DNA of 25,635 bases from an uncultured Prevotella sp. (GCA_900769275.1 CAAGGA010000146.1:1-25635), one strand, 5' to 3'; counted from the stretch's first letter, positions 9,101-15,168 are shown. Notes: generated from the letters alone by a model not told the origin. Numbers and translations are program-made.

Positions 9101-9497
9101 TTGTGCCCACAATCTTCACCGATGCTCCGATGACCGGTTCGTTCATCTCGTCGAGTACTACTCCCGAGAAGCTTTTCTTCTCGTTCTCATAAGCCTGGTT
9201 GTGTTCGCGCAGGGTGATGTTGACGAGCTTTCCTTCTACGGCATAGTTAAGGGGCTTGCCTGCCAGAAGAGCCTGCAGGATGCCCTCGAACTCCGTATCC
9301 TTTGCCTTGTAATTCACTTTGTAGCCTTCCACGTCTTCGTATGTGAAGAGAATCTTGTATCCGCTGACTCTCTCAAGACGTTTCAAAGCCTGCGACATAC
9401 TTTCGTTCTGAAAGTTGATGGTCAGTTTCTGTGCGAAGACCGTTCCGAGTGAAAGGAACAGTATCAGCGCCAGCGACATCAATCGTTTACTTTTCAT
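6192..9497 (-). CDS. SusC/RagA family TonB-dependent receptor with STN domain
   Basis: An 1101-aa outer-membrane transporter. In order: a signal peptide ending at about residue 22 (LSLGTVFAQ), a secretin/TonB short N-terminal (STN) domain at about 23-100, a CarboxypepD_reg-like domain at about 108-185 (FSGVVLDEMNEPVIGASVKI), a TonB-box-like SEVVVNG, the plug domain, and a 22-strand-type barrel ending in an aromatic C-terminus (SLQVQLTF). The STN domain is what senses ligand and talks to a FecR protein, and a fecI-fecR pair is divergently placed 222 bases upstream. I see no housekeeping TAnnTTTG element in front of this gene, consistent with transcription by the ECF sigma factor. TonB/ExbB/ExbD at 18869-21881 could supply energy. 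Substrate is unknown. Confidence 0.96.
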   Translation of the reverse strand: MKSKRLMSLALILFLSLGTVFAQKLTINFQNESMSQALKRLERVSGYKILFTYEDVEGYKVNYKAKDTEFEGILQALLAGKPLNYAVEGKLVNITLREHNQAYENEKKSFSGVVLDEMNEPVIGASVKIVGTKLATVTDVNGRFRFDEWPRGAHLVISYIGMETTDVRASENMTVRMKPDAQNLSEVVVNGAFTRKANTFTGAVTSVKGEELQRIGNANVLQSLKNIDPSFLQIENLGQGSNPNALPDFQMRGGSTIASVQGEYASSANQPLFILDGFETELTKILDLDMNQVESLTTLKDATAKAIYGSKAANGVIVIETKRPNQGRLRVNYTGSMNIEAADLSSYDMCDAAEKLEVERLAGLYSSDNPMTQMSLDKAYADKLLEVLAGVNTDWMYQPLQTGVGHKHSLFVEGGDKAMQYGINLAYNRIEGVMKGSDRNTFSGAMTMAYRVKGFLFRNKLTIDYNKSNNSPYGDFETYYRMNPYSRLYDENGFLVKSYGYMDAAGNNGIYYNPLYNTTMNTKDNTTYTSITNNFYAEWQATDDIRVIGRFGIVNKQTTADIFKPANHTDFINQTNVYRKGSYSQTNGRYTDINADLGLSFGHQWGKHLVFANAQLNMSNNTYNTTGVLAEGFPNDFMDDIKFAVQYAEQATPTGSEGISRSCGGLASVNYSFDERYLFDANYRLSGSSETGRNNRWGSFWSVGGGWNMHNEAFMKQLTDNGIVNRIKLRASYGYTGSQGFSSYDAYPMFSYYGNASYNGAIGSYVKGLANKDLRWQQKYDTNFGLDFTLLNNSLTGRFDYYVSTTDGMITDVTVPGSTGFTTYVANLGKTENKGFEAYLNWRFFQKNQGRDYINVYASVAHNKNTLKEISSNLRAWNEAQDKNQMDPDADALSRTLPSVKYYEGCSMNAIWAVKSLGIDPQNGKEIYVKKDGTTTYEYDVNDQVVCGDTQPKFNGNVGFNGEINGWGFTVAANYRWGGQMYNSTLVSRVENAPIQYNTDRRVLTDRWQNPGDVSRFKAITDRSITLPTSRFVEDYSLFTLSSLSIYYDFRNCNFVKKSFLERLKVSAYTNDLFVISSVKTERGTSYPFSRTFSLQVQLTF

Positions 9498-9677
9498 ACC
9501 GTTTCTTGTTTTGTATTTAGTTAATGTTATCGAATGTTTTCTGTCGTTTTAGAACAATTCTTACATTAATTTAACGAAATTGTAACGAAAAAGGACATGA
9601 TAAAAGAAAAAAAACAATAAAAAGTACAAAAAACGGCTGAAAAAGTGTTCTTTTTTCATAATTTCGATATATTTTCG

Positions 9678-9685
9678 TAAATTTG
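9678..9685 (+). promoter_or_regulatory. Bacteroidetes -7 element for fecI
   Basis: TAAATTTG matches the TAnnTTTG consensus of the primary Bacteroidetes sigma factor and lies 35 bases before the fecI start. A -33 TTTG is not exact in the expected place. Confidence 0.6.
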
Positions 9686-9719
9686 CAATCTGGATAACAG
9701 AAACTTTCATACATACAGA

Positions 9720-10229
9720 GTGAACGACAAACGTATTTTCGACATACTTTTCAGGCGATATTATGGACGGATGTACATCTTTGCCCATCAGTTCCTGCAC
9801 GTGGATGATGACTGCCACGATGCGGTGAGCGAAGTGTTTGAGGAGGTATGGAAGCATTATGCCGAAATAGAAGAGGGGAAAGCTCCTGCATATATGTATC
9901 AATGCCTGCGGCGCAACTGCCTTGACAGGTTGAAGCACAGGAAGGTGGAAGAGAAGTATATCCGCCTTTCCTCCATCCTCTCCGAGCACATGACCACGCA
10001 GGAACAGATAGAGGAGATGTACCGCCGCGAGGCTGTCGTGGAGGAAGTGCTTGCATCGCTGCCTCCGCCTACTCAGGAGATTTTCGTGCAATGCTATGTC
10101 GAGCACAGGAAATATCAGGAGGTAGCCGAGGCAATGGGCATAAGTGCCAGTACCGTGAAAAAACATGTCGTACGTGCTTTGAAACTTATCCGGGAACGTA
10201 CCCGAAACATTCAGAATGTCGTTATATAA
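9720..10229 (+). CDS. FecI-type ECF RNA polymerase sigma-70 factor
   Basis: A 169-aa ECF sigma factor. Region 2 spans about residues 5-65 (RRYYGRMYIFAHQFLHVDDD) and region 4 about 105-160, with a helix-turn-helix at KYQEVAEAMGISASTVKKHV. Start is GTG; the next in-frame ATG is 17 codons in and would remove part of region 2. Family knowledge: these factors are held by a FecR-type anti-sigma factor and redirect RNA polymerase to the adjacent TonB-dependent receptor operon when ligand is bound. Here the fecR gene follows directly and the SusC-like gene is divergent, so the target is very likely the SusC-thioredoxin block. The sequence is not specific enough to say more about the ligand. Confidence 0.95.
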   Translation: MNDKRIFDILFRRYYGRMYIFAHQFLHVDDDCHDAVSEVFEEVWKHYAEIEEGKAPAYMYQCLRRNCLDRLKHRKVEEKYIRLSSILSEHMTTQEQIEEMYRREAVVEEVLASLPPPTQEIFVQCYVEHRKYQEVAEAMGISASTVKKHVVRALKLIRERTRNIQNVVI

Positions 10230-10233
10230 ATGT

Positions 10234-11349
10234 ATGAATGAAATAGACAATATACTCGATATTATGGAGTCGGATGCCCCTCTCAGTGACGGGCAACTGG
10301 ACATGCTTGAAAGTGATGCGGAGCTCCGTGCCGCAGCGGAAGATATTGTCATTGCAGGGCGGGTGCTGATGCCGAAACCTTCGACAGAGGAGGTTGATTC
10401 ACGGTTGGAAGCCTTCAAGGCCTCCCATCTTGCTGCAGGGCAGGAGGCGGAGAGACGGGAAAGGCACAAGGTGCGGCTGCTATGGCTCTCACTGACCGCA
10501 ACGGCCGCTGCAATAGCCGGCATGGTCTGGCTGCTGTACAGCCCCTCCGAGCAGGAAGAGTCTTCACTGCTTTTCAAGGCTGATGCCGTAGTCAAAACGT
10601 GCGTTACGGACGGGGACGGCAACGAGTTGCCGCTCATGGCGCATGATGAGGGCGGTGTGGATGCGGTCATCTCCGCGCATGATTATGCAGCGGACCCTGC
10701 GTTGCTGGAGCGTGACACGCTGATACTGTCGCTCTCGCAGGGACAGAGCTACTGCGTCGATTTGCCGGACGGGTCAAGGGTCTATCTGCATCCCGGCAGC
10801 CGTCTGCTCTATCCTACGGCTTTTGGCAGGCATTCCCGTGATGTCAGGCTGGAGGGAGAGGGCTATTTCATTATAGCGAAAGATGCCGCAAGACCTTTCA
10901 ATGTGATGACGGAACGCTCTGTCACGTCGGTTCTCGGTACGGAGTTCAGTCTTTCTTCCCGTAGGGAGGAGGCTGAAAGTCTTGTCCTTGTGCATGGCAG
11001 GGTGAGTTTCAAGGACAGGGTGGGAGGCAGGTCTGTGGAAGTACGTCCCGGAGAAGAGGCGGTGCTTGACAGGCATGGCTTCGTTGATGTGCATCCTGCC
11101 GACACCATGCAGGCAGTCTCATGGCGTGACGGCTTCCTGTACTACGACCGTTCTTCTTTGCAGGACATACTGAGGCAGATAGGAAGCATATATAATGTCA
11201 GCGTGCATTGCAGTAACCGTGACCTGCTTAATCTCCACATGCACTTTGTCCTGCGCCGTGACCAGAACATAGAGGATGCCGTGCGGCTGCTTAACAACAT
11301 GAAGAAAGTGCATGCCACCCTCAAGGGCAATACCCTGACGGTGAGGTGA
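10234..11349 (+). CDS. FecR-type anti-sigma factor
   Basis: A 371-aa inner-membrane protein. A cytosolic N-terminal part of about 80 residues holds the sigma factor, one transmembrane segment (RLLWLSLTATAAAIAGMVWL) follows, then a periplasmic FecR domain (LPDGSRVYLHPGSRLLYP and EGEGYFIIAKDAARPFNV) and a C-terminal DUF4974-like domain (SLQDILRQIGSIYNVSV) related to STN folds. I place the start at ATG 10234, four bases after the fecI stop. An ATG at 10216 would overlap fecI by 14 bases and add six residues; both are possible. It should receive the signal from the STN domain of the SusC-like receptor and release or activate FecI. The gene ends against a large inverted repeat shared with the convergent gene. 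Confidence 0.95.
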   Translation: MNEIDNILDIMESDAPLSDGQLDMLESDAELRAAAEDIVIAGRVLMPKPSTEEVDSRLEAFKASHLAAGQEAERRERHKVRLLWLSLTATAAAIAGMVWLLYSPSEQEESSLLFKADAVVKTCVTDGDGNELPLMAHDEGGVDAVISAHDYAADPALLERDTLILSLSQGQSYCVDLPDGSRVYLHPGSRLLYPTAFGRHSRDVRLEGEGYFIIAKDAARPFNVMTERSVTSVLGTEFSLSSRREEAESLVLVHGRVSFKDRVGGRSVEVRPGEEAVLDRHGFVDVHPADTMQAVSWRDGFLYYDRSSLQDILRQIGSIYNVSVHCSNRDLLNLHMHFVLRRDQNIEDAVRLLNNMKKVHATLKGNTLTVR

Positions 11350-11355
11350 GTTGTT

Positions 11356-11453
11356 TAGTTTTATCGGTTCTGCGGTTTTAAGGTTTTACGGAAATTTGTC
11401 AAGGTTTATTGTAACTTCCGTAAAACCGTAAAACCGCAGAACCGATAAAACTA
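11356..11453. terminator. Long inverted repeat between convergent genes, probable two-way terminator
   Basis: The arms 11356-11393 and 11416-11453 are 38 bases each and complementary with one mismatch, around a 22-base loop. The right arm includes the stop codon of the minus-strand 5'-nucleotidase C-terminal gene; the left arm begins seven bases after the fecR stop. Convergent placement makes a bidirectional terminator likely. The T-rich stretches lie inside the stem, so it is not a textbook Rho-independent site. Confidence 0.75.
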
Positions 11454-12221
11454 CCTTACACTAATCCTTCCATCAAGCCGGCTCTCAGCCGCCTTACCCT
11501 CTTTCATCAGTTTCTGAAAGTGGGAGATGATGATATAGCGGAGGTTGTTGCTCTTGTCGGACAGCATCTTGCGGTCGGTGCCGAGGGTGAATGCCGGCAT
11601 ACCGTCGTTGCCCTCAGCGAGATAGTCGATGGTGGCAATGCGATATGAGGCTTCCGGATTGACAGGCTCGCCCTTGATGAGCAGCGACAGTAGTTTTCCG
11701 TCCCTGCTGATGACAGCCTGCACCTCTCTGCTGACGCCTTCTCCCCCTCTTGCAGCAATCTGTTCAAAGAGCGTAATGAGGTCTTTCCCCTTTAGCGTGA
11801 GGAAACAAAGCTTGTTCTCGAACGGAGCCACATCAATGATATCCCCTACCTTTACCATCCCTTTGCCCAGCGAGGCACGTATTCCTCCGATATTGTAGAT
11901 GCCAAGGTCGGGCTTCTCCCCGAAGTCGGCACCTGCGGCGACAAGGATGTCTGTCAGGAGATTGGACAACAGGCTCTCAGGTCTGTCAGCCTCCATGTTG
12001 CAGGCGGCATAGCCTACGACAGGTGACATGATGCTATCGACGCTCCGTCTGTAGGGAGCGATGAACCTTTCAGCTTCTGCGTTGGGGAGACTGTCGTATG
12101 TGGCATCTATCGTATATCTGCGGAAATCCACGCTCTCTACCGTGTATCTGTGGGAAGAACAGGCGGCGGAGAGCAGGGCGCACAGGGTGAGGACGAAAGA
12201 GAAATAATACAGACGTTTCAT
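11451..12221 (-). CDS. 5'-nucleotidase C-terminal domain lipoprotein, second half of a split enzyme
   Basis: A 256-aa lipoprotein with lipobox LLSAAC (C21). The mature part is the 5'_nucleotid_C substrate-binding domain: NLLTDILVAAGADF, the phosphate/nucleoside-binding GGIRA motif, VAPFENKLCFLTLKGKDL, and GGEGVSREVQAVI. It has no metallophosphoesterase domain. The missing catalytic half is encoded at 88-942 on the same strand, 10.5 kb away. In UshA-type enzymes the two domains are fused and form the active site between them. ATG 12221 is chosen over a longer frame to 12275 because it begins the lipoprotein signal and lies just after a strong promoter. Whether the two products still form one enzyme is inference. 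Confidence 0.88.
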   Translation of the reverse strand: MKRLYYFSFVLTLCALLSAACSSHRYTVESVDFRRYTIDATYDSLPNAEAERFIAPYRRSVDSIMSPVVGYAACNMEADRPESLLSNLLTDILVAAGADFGEKPDLGIYNIGGIRASLGKGMVKVGDIIDVAPFENKLCFLTLKGKDLITLFEQIAARGGEGVSREVQAVISRDGKLLSLLIKGEPVNPEASYRIATIDYLAEGNDGMPAFTLGTDRKMLSDKSNNLRYIIISHFQKLMKEGKAAESRLDGRISVR

Positions 12222-12245
12222 AATGCGGAAATGATGAATTTTGGA

Positions 12246-12276
12246 CAAAATTAGACAAAAAACGCTGAAAGACAAA
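12246..12276 (-). promoter_or_regulatory. Promoter of the 5'-nucleotidase C-terminal gene
   Basis: On the minus strand TTTG (12273-12276) and TAATTTTG (12246-12253) are separated by 19 bases, an exact fit to the Bacteroidetes -33/-7 consensus. The predicted transcript begins about 20 bases before the ATG at 12221. Confidence 0.75.
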
Positions 12277-12303
12277 GGAAAAAGAGAAAAAAAACGGAAA
12301 AAG

Positions 12304-12335
12304 TTTGGTCATTAGACTGAAATTGAGTAATTTTG
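12304..12335 (+). promoter_or_regulatory. Promoter of rplS
   Basis: TTTG at 12304-12307 and TAATTTTG at 12328-12335 are 20 bases apart, an exact match to the Bacteroidetes consensus. The start site would be near 12342, leaving a leader of nearly 90 bases before rplS. Confidence 0.8.
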
Positions 12336-12429
12336 CACCCGCTTTCGGCGTAACCTATGGCGTGGGAGAAGTGTTACCCGCTATGTTGCGCTCGGACGAT
12401 ACAACAACAATAAAAAATCATTCAGAAAA
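12336..12429 (+). promoter_or_regulatory. Untranslated leader of rplS, possible ribosomal-protein autoregulatory RNA
   Basis: About 90 bases between the promoter and the rplS ATG contain short pairings, for example GGCGTAAC near 12347 with GTTACCCGC near 12373, followed by an unstructured A-rich stretch before the start. Autogenous control through the leader is common for ribosomal protein genes, but I cannot match this leader to a named RNA family. Confidence 0.3.
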
Positions 12430-12789
12430 ATGGATTTGATCAAAGTTGCTGAAGAAGCATTTGCAACCGGCAAGAAGTATCCTGAGTTCAAGTCAGGTGA
12501 CACCATTACTGTCGCTTACAAAATTATCGAGGGTTCAAAGGAGCGTATCCAGCTCTACCGTGGCGTGGTAATCAAGATTTCCGGTCATGGTGACAAGAAG
12601 CGTTTCACCGTTCGTAAGATGTCAGGAACAGTAGGCGTAGAGCGTATCTTCCCTATCGAGTCTCCCGCCATCGACTCAATTGAGGTGAACAAGCATGGTA
12701 AGGTACGTCGTGCCAAGCTGTACTACCTCCGTAAGCTTACAGGTAAGAAAGCCCGTATCGCTGAAAAGCGTGTCGTTACCAACAAGTAA
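12430..12789 (+). CDS. rplS: 50S ribosomal protein L19
   Basis: A 119-aa protein of normal L19 length. Hallmarks include FKSGDTITVAYKIIEGSKER, the QLYRGVVIKISGHG strand, the RFTVRKMSGTVGVERIFPI core, and the basic KVRRAKLYYLRKLTGKKARI tail. L19 sits at the interface of the 30S and 50S subunits and helps form intersubunit bridges. The gene stands alone here, with its own promoter and leader, and codon use is that of a highly expressed gene. Confidence 0.98.
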   Translation: MDLIKVAEEAFATGKKYPEFKSGDTITVAYKIIEGSKERIQLYRGVVIKISGHGDKKRFTVRKMSGTVGVERIFPIESPAIDSIEVNKHGKVRRAKLYYLRKLTGKKARIAEKRVVTNK

Positions 12790-12820
12790 TCCACCCTTAA
12801 TCGGCAAAAAAGAGACATAC

Positions 12821-12856
12821 AAGGCTCAGCTCCGCCAAATGGCGAAGATGAGCCTT
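12821..12856 (+). terminator. Hairpin downstream of rplS
   Basis: AAGGCTCA (12821-12828) pairs with TGAGCCTT (12849-12856), with an inner CGCC/GGCG pair. It is 31 bases after the rplS stop and followed by gtttcgttta, a weak T-rich tail. A second inverted repeat, ATGGCGGG (12866-12873) with CCCGCCAT (12887-12894), follows and could end the minus-strand gene instead. Confidence 0.55.
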
Positions 12857-12897
12857 GTTTCGTTTATGGCGGGGGTGGCAACAGAACCCGCCATGAC

Positions 12898-13098
12898 TCA
12901 GGAAATCTCCTTGGCTTCCTCTTCCTCCGTTTCCGTAATCTCTCCGCTGTCGTACTCTTCCTCGAACGCAGAATGGAGGTCGTCCCAGCTTTGGAAACCC
13001 GCAAGGAGCGCAATATGGTCAAGAGTCTCCCTTGAGGGATGCTCGTGCAGCCGGAACATCTCCCAGGCCTTATGGAGATTTATCTTCGGACGTTTCAT
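12898..13098 (-). CDS. Small acidic-tailed protein of unknown function with an AraC-HTH-like segment
   Basis: A 66-aa protein I do not recognise. Residues about 21-45 (SRETLDHIALLAGFQSWDDL and then HSAFEEE) resemble the second helix-turn-helix of AraC-type regulators, where the pattern IA...GF.s...fsr.F is usual. The N-terminus is basic (MKRPKINLHKAW) and the C-terminus is strongly acidic (EITETEEEEAKE). Support for it being a gene is a TATCTTTG -7 element at 13169-13176 on the same strand, 71 bases upstream, plus an inverted repeat just past its stop. There is no room for a full DNA-binding AraC domain, so the likeness may be chance or a relic. Confidence 0.6.
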   Translation of the reverse strand: MKRPKINLHKAWEMFRLHEHPSRETLDHIALLAGFQSWDDLHSAFEEEYDSGEITETEEEEAKEIS

Positions 13099-13168
13099 CG
13101 GTCTGTGTAGATTTGTCGTAGTTTGTGTTTTGTCGTGAAAAAAAGCAGCACTGCCTGCAATATGTCTG

Positions 13169-13176
13169 CAAAGATA
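13169..13176 (-). promoter_or_regulatory. -7 element for the 66-aa gene
   Basis: The minus strand reads TATCTTTG, matching TAnnTTTG. No TTTG at the right -33 distance. It is divergent from the element at 13220-13227. Confidence 0.5.
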
Positions 13177-13219
13177 ATCATTTTCCGCAAAACAAGACAG
13201 AAATGCAGGATTTTTTTAT

Positions 13220-13227
13220 TAACTTTG
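13220..13227 (+). promoter_or_regulatory. -7 element for the AICAR formyltransferase gene
   Basis: TAACTTTG, followed by gca as at several other promoters here, lies 81 bases before the start codon. The -33 box is not clear. Confidence 0.6.
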
Positions 13228-13307
13228 CAGCCGATGAAACGAAATTGTCATATAGGCAATGACCGGCAGCGTATGTAGAACCTACCTTAAAAGAATGTAA
13301 TAAGATA

Positions 13308-14489
13308 ATGAAAGAATTAGAACTCAAGTACGGTTGTAACCCAAACCAGAAGCCATCGCGCATTTTTATCGAAGAGGGCGAACTGCCTATCGAAGTACTC
13401 AACGGTCGCCCGGGATATATCAATTTCCTTGATGCCCTCAACTCATGGCAGCTTGTCAAGGAACTGAAGGAAGCAACCGGTCTGCCCTCAGCAGCAAGTT
13501 TCAAGCACGTAAGCCCTGCCGGAGCTGCCGTGGGACTGCCATTGTCCGACACACTGAGAAAGGTATATTTCGTAGATGACGTAAAGATACCTCTTTCTCC
13601 CATTGCCTGTGCATACGCCCGCGCCCGCGGAGCTGACCGTATGTCAAGTTATGGAGACTTCATAGCCCTCTCCGACACTTGTGACGCCGCCGTGGCTACA
13701 CTCATCAAGCGAGAGGTAAGCGATGGCGTCATCGCACCGGACTACACAGAAGAGGCTCTCGAGATACTCCGTGACAAGCGCAAGGGTACATACAACGTCA
13801 TCAGGATAGATCCCTCATACAAGCCCGCTCCAATCGAGCGCAAGCAGTGCTTCGGCATCACGTTTGAACAAGGACGTAACGAAATATCACTCAACGACCC
13901 GGCACTCTTCGAGAATATCCCTACACAGAGCAAGAACTTCACCGAGGAAGCAAGGCGTGACCTCATGATAGCTCTCATCACGCTGAAATATACGCAGTCA
14001 AACTCCGTATGTTACGTCAAGGACGGACAGGCCATCGGCATCGGAGCCGGACAGCAGAGCCGCATACACTGCACGCGCCTTGCCGGCAACAAGGCCGACA
14101 TCTGGTGGCTGCGTCAGTGTCCCAAGGTCATGGAACTGCCGTTCAAGCCGGGCATACGCCGTGCCGACCGCGACAACACCATCGACGTGTATATCTCTGA
14201 CGACTACGAGGATGTACTTGCAGAGGGCGTATGGCAGAACTTCTTCACTGAGAAGCCCGAACCTCTCACGCGGGAAGAGAAAAAGGCATGGATAGCACAG
14301 AATACGAAAGTCAGCCTCGGTTCCGACGCATTCTTCCCCTTTGGAGACAATATAGAGCGCGCACACAAGTCAGGAGTGGAGTACATCGCACAGGCAGGAG
14401 GCTCCGTCCGCGATGACAATGTCATAGAAACCTGCGACAAGTACGGCATCACAATGGCATTCACGGGCGTGCGCCTGTTCCATCATTAA
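13308..14489 (+). CDS. purH: AICAR formyltransferase, stand-alone (PurH without IMP cyclohydrolase domain)
   Basis: A 393-aa protein matching the formyltransferase part of PurH. It transfers a formyl group from 10-formyl-tetrahydrofolate to AICAR to make FAICAR, the penultimate step of IMP synthesis. The catalytic Lys-His pair is K66-H67 in SFKHVSPAGAAVG. Other family stretches are ARGADRMSSYGDFIALSD, LKYTQSNSVCYVKDGQAIGIGAGQQSR (given as LKYTQSNSVCYV then GIGAGQQSR), SDAFFPFGDNIERA and the C-terminal GITMAFTGVRLFHH. Bifunctional PurH is over 500 aa and begins with an MGS-like cyclohydrolase domain; here the ORF opens directly into the transferase, with no room upstream. IMP cyclohydrolase must come from another gene. 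The symbol is given for homology only, since only half of PurH is present. Confidence 0.93.
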   Translation: MKELELKYGCNPNQKPSRIFIEEGELPIEVLNGRPGYINFLDALNSWQLVKELKEATGLPSAASFKHVSPAGAAVGLPLSDTLRKVYFVDDVKIPLSPIACAYARARGADRMSSYGDFIALSDTCDAAVATLIKREVSDGVIAPDYTEEALEILRDKRKGTYNVIRIDPSYKPAPIERKQCFGITFEQGRNEISLNDPALFENIPTQSKNFTEEARRDLMIALITLKYTQSNSVCYVKDGQAIGIGAGQQSRIHCTRLAGNKADIWWLRQCPKVMELPFKPGIRRADRDNTIDVYISDDYEDVLAEGVWQNFFTEKPEPLTREEKKAWIAQNTKVSLGSDAFFPFGDNIERAHKSGVEYIAQAGGSVRDDNVIETCDKYGITMAFTGVRLFHH

Positions 14490-14509
14490 TACATTCATTA
14501 CTATCTTCA

Positions 14510-14698
14510 ATGAGTGATTTTCAAGACATTCTGGTCAACGGCATATCATTCGGCAGAGGGGGAGAACGCCCGAAGCAGGATGATGGCAAGGTAAAGACCA
14601 AGGCAAAGAAAAAGAAGTACATCACCGGCGCACACGGTTCCGGTTCCGCCATGCAGAAAGCGAAGTACCGCGAGCAGCGTGCCAAGAGGCACAAGTGA
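14510..14698 (+). CDS. Small basic protein of unknown function
   Basis: A 62-aa protein starting 20 bases after the formyltransferase stop, probably in the same transcript. The N-terminal third is mixed (MSDFQDILVNGISFGRGGER), the rest is very basic (KVKTKAKKKKYITGAHGSGS and KYREQRAKRHK). Such composition fits RNA or ribosome binding, but I recognise no family. A terminator-like hairpin at 14972-14990 is the first clear transcript end downstream. Confidence 0.62.
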   Translation: MSDFQDILVNGISFGRGGERPKQDDGKVKTKAKKKKYITGAHGSGSAMQKAKYREQRAKRHK

Positions 14699-14826
14699 CG
14701 GAAAGCGCATCTGCGTGTCGGAGTGCCTCTGTCCGTTTCAGCGTCCCGTTACGTTGCGGAAAAGCGGCTTCGGGGATATGGATGAATGCAGGTCGCAATA
14801 TCGGCAGCCGGCAGTCCGGATTCCGA

Positions 14827-15005
14827 TTTTGTCCTATTCCGTACTGATTTTTGTCGCACGTGTAATGTATTGTAATTCAATCGGATACAAAAAGCGTTGA
14901 TATTACGCGGTAAAAGCTATGCTTTTGCGACGTAATATCAACGCTTTTGCATTGTAATATCATAGCTTTTACAGCGTAATAGCTACGCTGTCAGTTTTGT
15001 CCTAT
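14827..15005. repeat. Structured intergenic element with nested inverted repeats
   Basis: The 470-base gap between the 62-aa gene and the permease gene holds this element. An 11-base direct repeat ttttgtcctat bounds it (14827-14837 and 14995-15005). Inside, 14890-14907 and 14931-14948 form a perfect 18-bp inverted repeat enclosing a small AAAAGC-TAT-GCTTTT palindrome. 14910-14921 pairs with 14961-14972 over 12 bases, so two alternative foldings compete. Variants of GTAATATCA-AGCTTTT recur three times in series. It encodes no convincing protein and resembles a REP/BIME-type or small MITE-type repeat. Confidence 0.75.
14972..14990 (+). terminator. Hairpin with T-rich tail, probable terminator
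   Basis: CAGCGTA and TACGCTG pair around ATAGC, followed by tcagttttgt. It lies upstream of the permease promoter and could end the formyltransferase transcript. Confidence 0.45.
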
Positions 15006-15078
15006 CTGACGCTATGCCGATACTTGCGCAGAAGACAACATTCTTTCTTGCCGTGAATGCACAGAATGATGCGAATAA

Positions 15079-15110
15079 TTTGGCTGTTTGAACTTTTTAT
15101 GCTAATTTTG
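15079..15110 (+). promoter_or_regulatory. Promoter of the LptF/LptG-family permease gene
   Basis: TTTG (15079-15082) and TAATTTTG (15103-15110) are 20 bases apart, an exact Bacteroidetes promoter. The predicted start near 15117 supports the ATG at 15169 rather than the GTG at 15121. Confidence 0.8.
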
Positions 15111-15168
15111 CAACGCAAAAGTGCAACGCAAGGTCTCTACCACCTTGACAGAAAAAACAATTCCCGGA

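Noticed and set aside
9561..10670. A 369-codon minus-strand open frame
   Set aside because: It is antisense to fecI and the first part of fecR, is Ser-rich, and runs into the AT-rich promoter region; no domain.
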